Below, one piece after another: positions 15,450-23,507 of a stretch of 41,800 bases of DNA. Both the position numbers and the translations under genes were made by a program. Position 1 is the stretch's first letter; every line of letters begins with the position of its first letter. Below the pieces are notes generated by a model. It worked only from the letters and a program-made list of their open reading frames with translations. It had not been told where the DNA came from and did no database searches. Source of the stretch: CAXMST01 sp032122625 (GTDB lineage: Bacteria; Actinomycetota; Thermoleophilia; Solirubrobacterales; 70-9). The stretch lies in NCBI GenBank assembly GCA_032122625.1, contig JAQBGG010000138.1, forward strand, positions 1 to 41,800, read 5' to 3'.

Positions 15450-18089
15450 TCAGGCCTCGTCATCCGGCTCAGCGGCCGGCTGCTCGGAAGCGGTTTCCGC
15501 CTCGGCTTCCGCGTCAGAGGGCGCGTCGAGGTTGTCGCCCGTTGGCCCTGTGGCCTCGATCACGTCTGACTCGTCGAGGGCGCCCTCGGGCAACTCCTCG
15601 AGGGCATCGGCGACGACGGGGGAGCTGTCCTCGACGACGAGGGCGACGGCGCTGACCCGGTCGTCGTCCTTGAGGTTCATCACCCTGACCCCCTGGGTGG
15701 CGCGGCCCATCTGCGAGATGCCCTTGGCCGAGGTCCGCTGCACCATTCCGTTCTGGCTGATGAACAGAAGCTGCTCGTGCTCGCGGACGATCAGGGCGCC
15801 GGCCAGGCCGCCCTTCTTCTCGGTCAGCTTCGCCGTCAACACCCCCTTCGTCCCTCGTCCCTTGACCGGGTACTCGGCGATCGCAGTCCGCTTGCCGTAG
15901 CCGTTGTCGGTGACGACGAACAGCTCGGTGTCCTCGCGGGCGACGTCCATAGCCAAAACGCGGTTCTGCTCGCCGCCGACCTTGGCGCTGACGTTCATCC
16001 CCTTGACGCCGGAGGTGTCCCGGCCCATCGGCCGCACCTTGCTCTCGCTGAAGCGAGAGGCGTGGCCGGACTTGGAGACCAACAGCAGGTCGTCCTCGCC
16101 GCTCGTCAAGCGGACCTGGACGAGCTCGTCGTCATCGCGGACCTTGATCGCGATGATGCCGTCGGCCCGGATCGGGGTGTTGTACTTGACGAACTCGGTC
16201 TTCTTGACGATCCCCTTGGCCGTCGCAAAGGCGAGGTACTGGTTCTCGCTGAAGTCGCGGGTCGGGATCACGGCCATCACCCGCTCGTCCTGACTGAGCG
16301 GCAGCACGTTGACCAATGCCTTGCCGCGAGCCGTACGGGACCCTTCCGGCAGCTCATAGACCTTGAGCCGGTAGACCTTGCCGCGATTGGTGAAGAACAG
16401 CAGGAAGTCGTGGGTCGAGCAGATGTGCAGGTGCTCGATGTAGTCGCCCTCCTTGAGGTCCATCCCCGTGACCCCGATGCCACCGCGGTGCTGTTGGCGG
16501 TAGGTCGCCAACGGCAGGCGCTTGGCGTAACCGGAGGCGGTCAGCGAGATCACCATCTGCTCGTCGGCGATCATGTCCTCGATGTCGACCTCGCCCTCGG
16601 CGAATGCGATCTCGGTCCGCCGCTCGTCACCGTAGCGCTCGGTGATCGCACCAAGCTCATCGCGGATCAGCCCGTCGATCAGCCCCTCATCACTGAGCAG
16701 CGTCCGCAGGCCCTCGATCTTCTTCGTCAGCTCCGCGTGCTCCTCGCGGACCTTGTCCGACTCCAGCGCCGTGAGCCTCTGTAGGCGCATGTCGAGGATC
16801 GCCTGTGCCTGGATCTCGGAGAGCGCGAACTTGTCGATCAGGCCGGCGCGCGCCTCGTCGGCGTCGGCGGAGCCGCGGATCAGAGCGATCACCGCGTCGA
16901 GATTGTCGAGAGCGATCAAGAGGCCCTCGAGCACGTGCGCGCGGGCCTCGGCCTGCCGCAACTCGTACTGGGTCCGGCGGGTGACGACCTCACGCTGGTG
17001 GCCGACGTAATGGCGAATCAGATCGCGTAGCGAGAGCGTCTGCGGAATGTTGTCGACCAGGGCAACCGCGTTGACCCCGAAGGTCGACTGCATCTGGGTG
17101 TGCTTATAGAGCTTGTTGAGCACGATCCGTGGCATCGCGTCACGCTTGCACTCGATCACCAGCCGCATGCCGGAGCGATCCGACTCATCGCGTAGGTCGG
17201 AGATCTCCGAGATCTTCTTGTCGCGAACGAGATCGGCGATCTTCTGGATCAGGCCACCCTCGCCGCCCTTCTTGACCATGAACGGGAGCTCGGTGACGAT
17301 GATCGACTCCTTGCCCCCCTTCAGCGGCTCGATGTGGGCGCGGGCGCGGACTCTGACTGAGCCGCGGCCGGAGCGGTAGGCCTCTCGGATTCCGTCAGAG
17401 CCCATGATCACGCCGCCGCCGGGGAAGTCCGGGCCGGTGACGTGCTTCATCAAGCCGTCCGTATCGATACTCGGGTCCTCGAGGAAGGCGTTGACCGCCG
17501 CCGTCACCTCGCGCAGGTTGTGCGGTGGGATGTTCGTCGCCATGCCGACCGCGATGCCGGAGGAGCCGTTGACGAGCAGGTTCGGGAAGCGGGCCGGCAT
17601 CACGCTCGGCTCGCTGCTCGACTCGTCGTAGTTGGGGACGAAGTCGACGGTCTCGGATTCGATCTCCCGCAGCACCTCGGTCGCCAACCGGGTCAGCCGC
17701 GCCTCCGTGTAGCGCATCGCGGCGGCCGGGTCGTCGTCAATCGAGCCGAAGTTCCCCTGTCCGTCGACGAGCGGGTAGCGCAGACTGAACTCCTGCGCCA
17801 TTCTGACCAGCGTGTCGTAGATCGCCGAGTCGCCGTGCGGGTGGTACTTGCCCATCACCTCGCCGACGATGTAGGCGCACTTGCGGTACGCCCGGGTCGG
17901 TTGCAGGCCGAGATCGTGCATCGCATAGAGGACCCGCCGGTGGACGGGCTTGAGGCCATCGCGGACGTCTGGCAGGGCGCGCCCGACGATCACGCTCATC
18001 GCGTAATCGAGATACGACGAGCGCATCTCCGTCGTCAGCTCGCGTTCCTCGATATTGCCGCCGGACAGCAGCTCGCTCGAACCTTCCAT
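15450..18089 (-). CDS. gyrA: DNA gyrase subunit A
   Basis: 879 residues. Breaks and rejoins DNA during negative supercoiling. Catalytic Arg126-Tyr127 in AAAMRYTEARL. Quinolone-determining region: HPHGDSAIYD with Ser88 and Asp92, equal to E. coli Ser83 and Asp87, the susceptible-type residues. The C-terminal beta-pinwheel begins after ~500 and carries QHRGGIG, the GyrA-box position, and repeats of the type FxxTKxGxVKR/KT; this supports gyrase over topoisomerase IV. The extreme C terminus is an acidic tail rich in Glu, Asp and Ala. One deviation: GSIDDDPAAAM where GDGDP/DGDP is usual. ATG 18089 follows GGAGGT; gyrB ends 43 bp upstream, so the two are probably one transcript. Confidence 0.98.
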   Translation of the reverse strand: MEGSSELLSGGNIEERELTTEMRSSYLDYAMSVIVGRALPDVRDGLKPVHRRVLYAMHDLGLQPTRAYRKCAYIVGEVMGKYHPHGDSAIYDTLVRMAQEFSLRYPLVDGQGNFGSIDDDPAAAMRYTEARLTRLATEVLREIESETVDFVPNYDESSSEPSVMPARFPNLLVNGSSGIAVGMATNIPPHNLREVTAAVNAFLEDPSIDTDGLMKHVTGPDFPGGGVIMGSDGIREAYRSGRGSVRVRARAHIEPLKGGKESIIVTELPFMVKKGGEGGLIQKIADLVRDKKISEISDLRDESDRSGMRLVIECKRDAMPRIVLNKLYKHTQMQSTFGVNAVALVDNIPQTLSLRDLIRHYVGHQREVVTRRTQYELRQAEARAHVLEGLLIALDNLDAVIALIRGSADADEARAGLIDKFALSEIQAQAILDMRLQRLTALESDKVREEHAELTKKIEGLRTLLSDEGLIDGLIRDELGAITERYGDERRTEIAFAEGEVDIEDMIADEQMVISLTASGYAKRLPLATYRQQHRGGIGVTGMDLKEGDYIEHLHICSTHDFLLFFTNRGKVYRLKVYELPEGSRTARGKALVNVLPLSQDERVMAVIPTRDFSENQYLAFATAKGIVKKTEFVKYNTPIRADGIIAIKVRDDDELVQVRLTSGEDDLLLVSKSGHASRFSESKVRPMGRDTSGVKGMNVSAKVGGEQNRVLAMDVAREDTELFVVTDNGYGKRTAIAEYPVKGRGTKGVLTAKLTEKKGGLAGALIVREHEQLLFISQNGMVQRTSAKGISQMGRATQGVRVMNLKDDDRVSAVALVVEDSSPVVADALEELPEGALDESDVIEATGPTGDNLDAPSDAEAEAETASEQPAAEPDDEA

Positions 18090-18132
18090 CTAAATCGTGA
18101 CCTCCGTGGGCTGTGGGCTGTGGGCGCTGGAC

Positions 18133-20544
18133 CTAGACGTCAAGGACGCCCACATCCTTCGCATGCTTCTGAATGAACAACTTGCGCGGCTCGACCTTGT
18201 CCCCCATCAGGTCACTAAAGACCCGCTCGGCTTCTGCAGCGTCCTCGATACGGACCCGTTGCAGGGTCCGCGAAGCGGGATCCATGGTCGTCTCGCGGAG
18301 TTGCTCGGCGTTCATCTCGCCGAGCCCCTTGAACCTCTGTAGGCGAACGCCTTCCTTGGCCAGGTCGAGGACGACCCGCCGGACCAGGGCAAACGAATCC
18401 GCCGGGCGCTTCTTCTCCCCGAGGGCAACCGTGAACGGCGGCTCACCCGTCTGTTTGGCGAGGCCGGCGTGGACCTCGGCCAGCCGGCGATAGTCGACCG
18501 ACTCGAACATCGATGCCGGCAGTACGTGCCGGCGGGCGAGCCCGCTGCGGCGATGGATCGCCTTGATCGTCAGCGACTCGCCGTCCTCGTCGAGCAACTC
18601 GGTCTCATAGGCGTCCTCCTCCGGGTTCTCGGCCGAAACCAGCTCCTTGGCGCCGGCCAGGCTCGCGACCCCCTCGTCGAGGATCCGCGACTCGGAGAGG
18701 AAGTTGACGAGGTCGTGGCCGAACTGCGCCTGCAGGGCGCTGGCCCAGCCCTCGTACTCCTTCAGCGAGCGATTGAATCGCTGCCACTTCGCCGCGGAGA
18801 GACTGCTCTCGTTGCTCCTGCAGTCGATCAACTCGAACTGCTCGAGCTTGTCGCGGAGCAGGTACTCCTCGAGTTCGCTCTCCTTTTCGATGTAGACGTC
18901 GTTGCGACCGCTTCGCGCCTTGTAGAGCGGCGGCTTGGCAATGAAAACGTGGCCGGCATCGATCAGCACCGGCATCTGCCGGTAGAGGAAGGTCAGCACC
19001 AGGGTGCGGATATGGGCGCCGTCGACATCGGCGTCGGTCATCAGCACGATCCGGTGGTAGCGAAGTTCCTCGAGGTCGAACTCCTCGTGGACACCGGTCC
19101 CGATCGCGGTGATCAGCGCCTGGATCTCAGTGTTGGCGAGAACCTTGTCGATCCGCGCCTTCTCGACATTGATGATCTTGCCTCGTAGGGGCAGCACCGC
19201 TTGGGTGGAGCGGTCGCGCCCCTGCTTGGCCGACCCGCCGGCCGAATCGCCCTCGACTACGAACAGCTCCGCCAGGCTCGGGTCCCGGACGGTGCAGTCG
19301 GCGAGCTTGCCCGGCAGGGTCGAGTTCTCCAGCACCGACTTGCGACGGGTCAGGTCACGGGCCTTGCGGGCCGCGTCGCGGGCGCGGGCCGCCTCGATCG
19401 CCTTGATCACGATCCGCTTGCTGTCGGCCGGGTTCTCCTCCAGGAACTCGGCCAGCTTGCGATTGACGGCCTCCTTGACGAACCCCTCGATCGGCGGGTT
19501 GCCGAGCTTGGTCTTGGTCTGGCCCTCGAACTGGGGGTCGTGGAGCTTGATCGAGATCACCGCTGTCAGGCCCTCGCGCGAGTCATCGCCGCTGAGGTTC
19601 TGATCCTTCTCCTTCAGCAGTCCCTTCTCGCGCGCGTAGGCGTTGAGGGTTCTCGTCAACGCCGAGCGGAAGCCGGAGAGGTGGGAGCCGCCCTCGTGGG
19701 TGTTGATGTTGTTGGCAAAGGTGAACACGGACTCCTGATAGCCGGTGTTCCAATGCATCGCGACCTCCAGCGAGCCCTCCTCGCCCTCGCTCTCGAAGTA
19801 GATGGTCTTGTTGTGGAGCGTGTCCTTGGCGGCGTTGAGATGGGCGACGAAGTCGACGATGCCGCCCTCGTAGTGGAACTCCTCGCGCTGACCAGCGCCG
19901 CGCTCGTCGATCAATCTGATCCGCAGGCCACGGGTCAGGAAAGCCGTCTCCCGCATCCGTCCGGCGAGCGTGTCGAAGTCGTAGTCGAACTCGTCGAAGA
20001 TCTCCAGATCGGGCATGAAGGTGATCGTTGTGCCGCTGTCATCGGTGGCGTCGCCGGCGGTCAGCGGCCCCTGGGGGGCGCCGCGGACGTAGTCCTGTTC
20101 GTGGACCGCGCCGTCCCGCTTGATCTCGAGATGCAGCCGCTCGGAGAGCGCGTTGACGACCGAGACGCCGACGCCGTGCAGACCGCCTGAGACCTTGTAG
20201 CCACCGCCGTCGCCGAACTTGCCGCCGGCGTGGAGCACCGTGAGCACGACCTCGGCCGCGGGCCGGCCTTCCTTCTCGTGCATGTCGACCGGGATCCCGC
20301 GACCGTCGTCGACGACGGTGATCGAGTTGTCGGGGTGAATCGTGACCTCGACCTCGGTGCAGTGGCCGGCCAGGGCCTCGTCCACGGAGTTGTCCAGCAC
20401 CTCGTAGACAAGGTGATGGAGGCCGCGGAGGCCGGTCGAGCCGACGTACATACCCGGGCGCTTACGGACCGCCTCGAGCCCCTCGAGAACGGTGATGTCC
20501 TTGGCCTCGTAACTATCCGAGCCAGTGGTCGACTTGTTCGCCAC
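18133..20544 (-). CDS. gyrB: DNA gyrase subunit B with long TOPRIM insertion
   Basis: 803 residues, the ATPase subunit of gyrase. GHKL ATPase: DNSVDEALAG (51-60), DDGRGIPVD (79-87), GLHGVGVSVVNALS (121-134). Transducer region to ~400. TOPRIM: EGDSAGGSAK (431-440), DADVDGAHIRTL (504-515). C-terminal QRFKGLGEMN (736-745). Between ~565 and ~735 there is an extra ~170-residue segment of the kind found in E. coli GyrB (804 residues) and absent from the ~675-690-residue GyrB of Mycobacterium and Streptomyces. GTG start at 20544 is chosen for AAAGGA 6 bases upstream. Reads into gyrA. Confidence 0.98.
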   Translation of the reverse strand: MANKSTTGSDSYEAKDITVLEGLEAVRKRPGMYVGSTGLRGLHHLVYEVLDNSVDEALAGHCTEVEVTIHPDNSITVVDDGRGIPVDMHEKEGRPAAEVVLTVLHAGGKFGDGGGYKVSGGLHGVGVSVVNALSERLHLEIKRDGAVHEQDYVRGAPQGPLTAGDATDDSGTTITFMPDLEIFDEFDYDFDTLAGRMRETAFLTRGLRIRLIDERGAGQREEFHYEGGIVDFVAHLNAAKDTLHNKTIYFESEGEEGSLEVAMHWNTGYQESVFTFANNINTHEGGSHLSGFRSALTRTLNAYAREKGLLKEKDQNLSGDDSREGLTAVISIKLHDPQFEGQTKTKLGNPPIEGFVKEAVNRKLAEFLEENPADSKRIVIKAIEAARARDAARKARDLTRRKSVLENSTLPGKLADCTVRDPSLAELFVVEGDSAGGSAKQGRDRSTQAVLPLRGKIINVEKARIDKVLANTEIQALITAIGTGVHEEFDLEELRYHRIVLMTDADVDGAHIRTLVLTFLYRQMPVLIDAGHVFIAKPPLYKARSGRNDVYIEKESELEEYLLRDKLEQFELIDCRSNESSLSAAKWQRFNRSLKEYEGWASALQAQFGHDLVNFLSESRILDEGVASLAGAKELVSAENPEEDAYETELLDEDGESLTIKAIHRRSGLARRHVLPASMFESVDYRRLAEVHAGLAKQTGEPPFTVALGEKKRPADSFALVRRVVLDLAKEGVRLQRFKGLGEMNAEQLRETTMDPASRTLQRVRIEDAAEAERVFSDLMGDKVEPRKLFIQKHAKDVGVLDV

Positions 20545-20558
20545 GCAGATCCTTTCGT

Positions 20559-20572
20559 CTATCTATAGATAG
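20559..20572. promoter_or_regulatory. 14-bp perfect palindrome upstream of gyrB
   Basis: CTATCTATAGATAG is a perfect dyad 15 bases before the gyrB GTG and very AT-rich for this genome. It overlaps possible -10 hexamers (TATCTA, TATAGA) and would lie in the promoter or 5' leader. Could be an operator or a supercoiling-sensitive promoter core; no regulator is known. Confidence 0.5.
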
Positions 20573-20674
20573 TGCCGCCCGCTTCGGCGGCACCGCGCAC
20601 GCGCAACCCCGCGTTGGCAGGATCAGGCGAGCGCCCTGACCCAGAGTTGCGGGGCAGGAAAAGTGGTTGACATA

Positions 20675-20680
20675 AGGATA
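20675..20680 (-). promoter_or_regulatory. Possible -10 element for gyrB
   Basis: TATCCT on the minus strand, within the AT-richer part of the 233-bp dciA-gyrB spacer (20545-20777). It would give a leader of ~125 bases containing the palindrome at 20559-20572. No good -35 is seen, so this is tentative. The rest of the spacer shows no gene. Confidence 0.3.
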
Positions 20681-20777
20681 CCATTCAGCGCGGTACGAGA
20701 GGCGCCCCCACTCGCCACTAAACTGGAACAAAAGCCCTGCAAATGAAGCACTTTCGCGATCGGATCGCCGATCCGCG

Positions 20778-21101
20778 TCAGCGGTGTCGGCTGAGGTCGG
20801 CGGTAAACCGCAGTGCCGTCAACCTGTTCTCCCCGACGATCGCCTCCAGCCGGCCTCTGAGCAGGTCCCCCATCAACTCCAACTCCTGCGCCCAGGCACC
20901 GCTCTCGCAGGCGATCGTGACCTTGCCCCCGCGCTCGGCGACGGGCTCGGAGGCGGCCGCTATCGCCTCCCCGCAAGCCTCCGGCCAGGCGGTCTGCAGC
21001 TCCGCCAAAAGAGTCTTCGGAGCCTGATCGCGGAGCACTCGTGCGAGCGGCTTGGAGAGCTTGCGGGGACCGTCGGTGGCGATCCCCGCACTCTTGCGCA
21101 C
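20778..21101 (-). CDS. dciA: DciA (DUF721), replicative helicase loader/operator
   Basis: 107 residues from GTG 21101. DciA recruits the replicative helicase DnaB in bacteria lacking DnaC/DnaI. Family features: KLSKPLARVLRDQAPKTLLAELQTAWPEACGEAIAAASEPVAERGGKVTIAC... then SGAWAQELELMGDLLRGRLEAIVGENRLTALRF; the W-P-x-x-x-G and the SxxWxxEL patterns are typical. Its place between recF and gyrB matches other Actinobacteria. Start is uncertain: the frame continues to ATG 21203, but that start would overlap recF by 65 bp and lacks a ribosome binding site. An N-terminal extension would lengthen it to 141 residues. Confidence 0.85.
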   Translation of the reverse strand: MRKSAGIATDGPRKLSKPLARVLRDQAPKTLLAELQTAWPEACGEAIAAASEPVAERGGKVTIACESGAWAQELELMGDLLRGRLEAIVGENRLTALRFTADLSRHR

Positions 21102-21138
21102 TCCCCGCCGCGGTGCGCGGTAGCCGCCCTCCGATATC

Positions 21139-22230
21139 TCAGGCCGGCACGGTACGACCTGACTCCATGGCGATTCGCCGGTGCCGTTCGCCGTCGGGAA
21201 CATGAGCCGACTCGGTGGCCGTGATCAAGGCCTGGCCGCCGTCGTCGAGCAGGCCAACGAGGCGGTCTCGGCGCTCGGGGTCGAGTTCGCTCATCACGTC
21301 GTCGAGCAGCATCAGCGGCAGCGCCCGGCGCGCCTGCAGCAGCGTCTCACGCTCGGCGAAGAGAAGCGACAGCAGGGCGATCCGCTGCTGGCCCTGTGAC
21401 CCGTAACGCCGGACCGAACGGCCGGACCGGCTGAGCTCGACCTCATCGCGGTGCGGCCCCCAGCCGGTGAACCCACGAGCGAGGTCGGCCGGCCGGCGCT
21501 CGGCGAGTTCCGCGGCAACGGCGGACTCATCGGCGCCACCGGTCCGCGGGCGATACTCGAGCAGCGCTTCGCCCTCGAGCCCAAGCAGTTCAGCGGCGCG
21601 GCTGAAGGGCTCGGCGAGAGCTTCGGCGGCCGCGGCGCGTGACTCGACCAAAGGGACCGCGGAGATCGCGAGCTCGCGATCCCAGGCGTCCAGGGCCTCC
21701 GGGTCCCCGCCCGCTCGGACCCGAGCGAGTAGGGCATTCCGCTGAGCGAGGGCCCGGGTATAGGAGGCTCTCAACTGTGCCCGCGCCGGCCAGAGCGCCG
21801 CCGCGAGGCGGTCCAGATGAGCCCGCCTGGGCGAGGGCGGGCCCGTCACCAGAGCGAGACGGCCGGGCATGAAAATGCTCACAGCCGGTCGGCGGCGGTC
21901 GTCATCGGGTGTCACATCGCGTCCCTCGATCCTCCGACGCCTCCCCTCGGCGGACGAGATCGAAGAGAGCATCGAGAACGGCTCCACCCGCTCCTCTCCC
22001 TGGGGTCGCAACTCGACCTCGCTACGCGCCAGGTTGGCTCCGAAGGTGATCATCTCCCGCTCCCGCCGGGTCCGGCAGGAGCGGCCCGTGAGGCCGAAGA
22101 AAAGCGCCTCGAGAAGATTCGTCTTGCCGGCACCGTTCGCTCCGTGGACCACCGTGAGGCCGGATCCGAGCTCGGACTCGCCATCCTCGAGGTTGCGGAA
22201 CGACCGCGTGCTTAGCCCGGCCGCAATCAC
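21139..22230 (-). CDS. recF: DNA replication and repair protein RecF
   Basis: 363 residues, SMC-like ATPase that helps load RecA at gaps behind stalled forks. Walker A GANGAGKT (~30-37), a central coiled region rich in Arg/Ala, signature-like YGSQGQQRIALLSLLFAE, and Walker B LPLMLLDDVMSELDPERR, followed by ITATESAH. GTG start at 22230. It begins 24 bp after the dnaN stop, same strand, the classic dnaA-dnaN-recF order. Confidence 0.97.
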   Translation of the reverse strand: MIAAGLSTRSFRNLEDGESELGSGLTVVHGANGAGKTNLLEALFFGLTGRSCRTRREREMITFGANLARSEVELRPQGEERVEPFSMLSSISSAEGRRRRIEGRDVTPDDDRRRPAVSIFMPGRLALVTGPPSPRRAHLDRLAAALWPARAQLRASYTRALAQRNALLARVRAGGDPEALDAWDRELAISAVPLVESRAAAAEALAEPFSRAAELLGLEGEALLEYRPRTGGADESAVAAELAERRPADLARGFTGWGPHRDEVELSRSGRSVRRYGSQGQQRIALLSLLFAERETLLQARRALPLMLLDDVMSELDPERRDRLVGLLDDGGQALITATESAHVPDGERHRRIAMESGRTVPA

Positions 22231-22254
22231 CCGCCAAAAGGCCCCTCGGCCGAT

Positions 22255-23361
22255 CTAGACGTTGAGTCGGATCGGCATCGCGAGGTAGCTGAAGTCCTCG
22301 TCACCGGCCTGTTGCAGCAAGCCCGGGCGCAGGGGAGAGGTCAACCGAAGGACCAACTCCTCGCTCTCGATGCTCTCGATGCCCTCGATCAGGAACTGAG
22401 GGTTGAAGGCGATCACCAACTCCTCACCCTCGAAGCCGCAGGGCATCGCCTCGCTGGCGTCGCCGATCTCCGGCGTCTCCGCCGAGACCGTCAGCTCACC
22501 GGTGGCGAAAGCCATCTTCAGCGGCGCATTACGTTGCGCCAAGTGCCGGATCCGCCTTGTCACGGCGAGCAGCTCATCCTTTGGCAGGCGGACGTCGTGG
22601 TCGAAGGTGTCCGGTAAGAGCTGGCGATAGCTCGGGAACTGCCCGTCGATCAGCCGCGAGGAGAGCACGTAGGGACCGGCGCGGAAGACGATCTGGTTGC
22701 CGGGCAGCGCGATCTCGACCTCGCTGACACCGGTCTGGGTAACGATCCGCGCCAACTCGCGCAGCGCCCGCGCGGGGACGTTGGCCTCGAACGGATTCGC
22801 CGGTGCCGATTCGAGCTCGGTGTGCTTGACGGAGAGCCTGTAAGAGTCGGTAGCCACCATCGTCAGAGTCGACCCCTCGACGCTGACGAGGATGCCGGTA
22901 AGGATTGGCCGCACCTCGTCCCGCGATGCGGCCCGGGCGACCCGCTCGACCGTCTCGGCCAGCGCCGCCGCGGGCATCGTGATCGCTTCCCCCTCGAAGG
23001 CGGGCAGACGCGGGAAATCTTCAACTGAGAGGACCCGCAGGTGGAAGCTCGCGGTCCCGGCCATCAACTCGACATCCTTCTCGGCCGGACGCTCGGCCAA
23101 GGTCACCTGCCCCGGGGGTAGGGCTCGGGCGACGTCGGTGAGGAGCCGGCCGGGGAGCAGGATCGAGCCCTCTCCCTCGACCTGGGCATCGATATCGACG
23201 GTCAGGCTGAGTTCGGTGTCGGTCGCCCTGGCCTTCGCGCTGCCACCTTCAGTGGTGAGCAAGATGCCGCCCAGTGACGGCAGGGTGGCACGGGTGGAGA
23301 CGGCGCGAGCTGCGGCCTGGAGAGCGTCGAGAAGTGGGTCTCGATCGGCTGTGATCTTCAT
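22255..23361 (-). CDS. dnaN: DNA polymerase III beta subunit (sliding clamp)
   Basis: 368 residues, the three-domain ring clamp that tethers the polymerase. Begins MKITADRDPLLDALQAAARAVSTRATLPSLGGILL, with family stretches RPILTGILVSVEGSTLTMVATDSYRL and the C-terminal YLAMPIRLNV, where the Pro-Met/Ile-Arg ending forms part of the partner-binding pocket. ATG 23361 follows GAGGA 9 bases upstream. The 146-bp spacer to dnaA is the best candidate origin. Confidence 0.98.
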   Translation of the reverse strand: MKITADRDPLLDALQAAARAVSTRATLPSLGGILLTTEGGSAKARATDTELSLTVDIDAQVEGEGSILLPGRLLTDVARALPPGQVTLAERPAEKDVELMAGTASFHLRVLSVEDFPRLPAFEGEAITMPAAALAETVERVARAASRDEVRPILTGILVSVEGSTLTMVATDSYRLSVKHTELESAPANPFEANVPARALRELARIVTQTGVSEVEIALPGNQIVFRAGPYVLSSRLIDGQFPSYRQLLPDTFDHDVRLPKDELLAVTRRIRHLAQRNAPLKMAFATGELTVSAETPEIGDASEAMPCGFEGEELVIAFNPQFLIEGIESIESEELVLRLTSPLRPGLLQQAGDEDFSYLAMPIRLNV

Positions 23362-23507
23362 CTGCTAATTCCTCTAATCGTCGTCTGAGTTGATGTAGGT
23401 GATGTTGAAAACCCTTGCAAAACCCTCGGATTGCGCTTGCCAGAGCGGCTGTGCGCCTGTGGAAACGGCGTGGACAAGATCCTGGGATGGTGGATGAGCG
23501 TAACCCT
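23362..23507. other. Candidate oriC: dnaN-dnaA spacer with DnaA-box-like sites
   Basis: Three sites resemble the DnaA box on the same strand: TGTGGAAAC (23458-23466, two mismatches from TGTGGATAA), CGTGGACAA (23469-23477, one mismatch from the Streptomyces form TGTGGACAA) and GGTGGATGA (23489-23497, two mismatches). Starts are 11 and 20 bases apart, near whole helical turns. The dnaN-proximal half is AT-richer (CTAATTCCTCTAATC at 23365-23379; GATGTTGAAAAC at 23401-23412). Location by dnaA and replichore gene direction support an origin, but the boxes are few and weak. Confidence 0.5.

Noticed and set aside
15777..16784. Plus-strand 335-codon frame inside gyrA
   Set aside because: Antisense to gyrA, whose motifs are complete; the product is Asp/Leu/Val-rich with no homology I can see.
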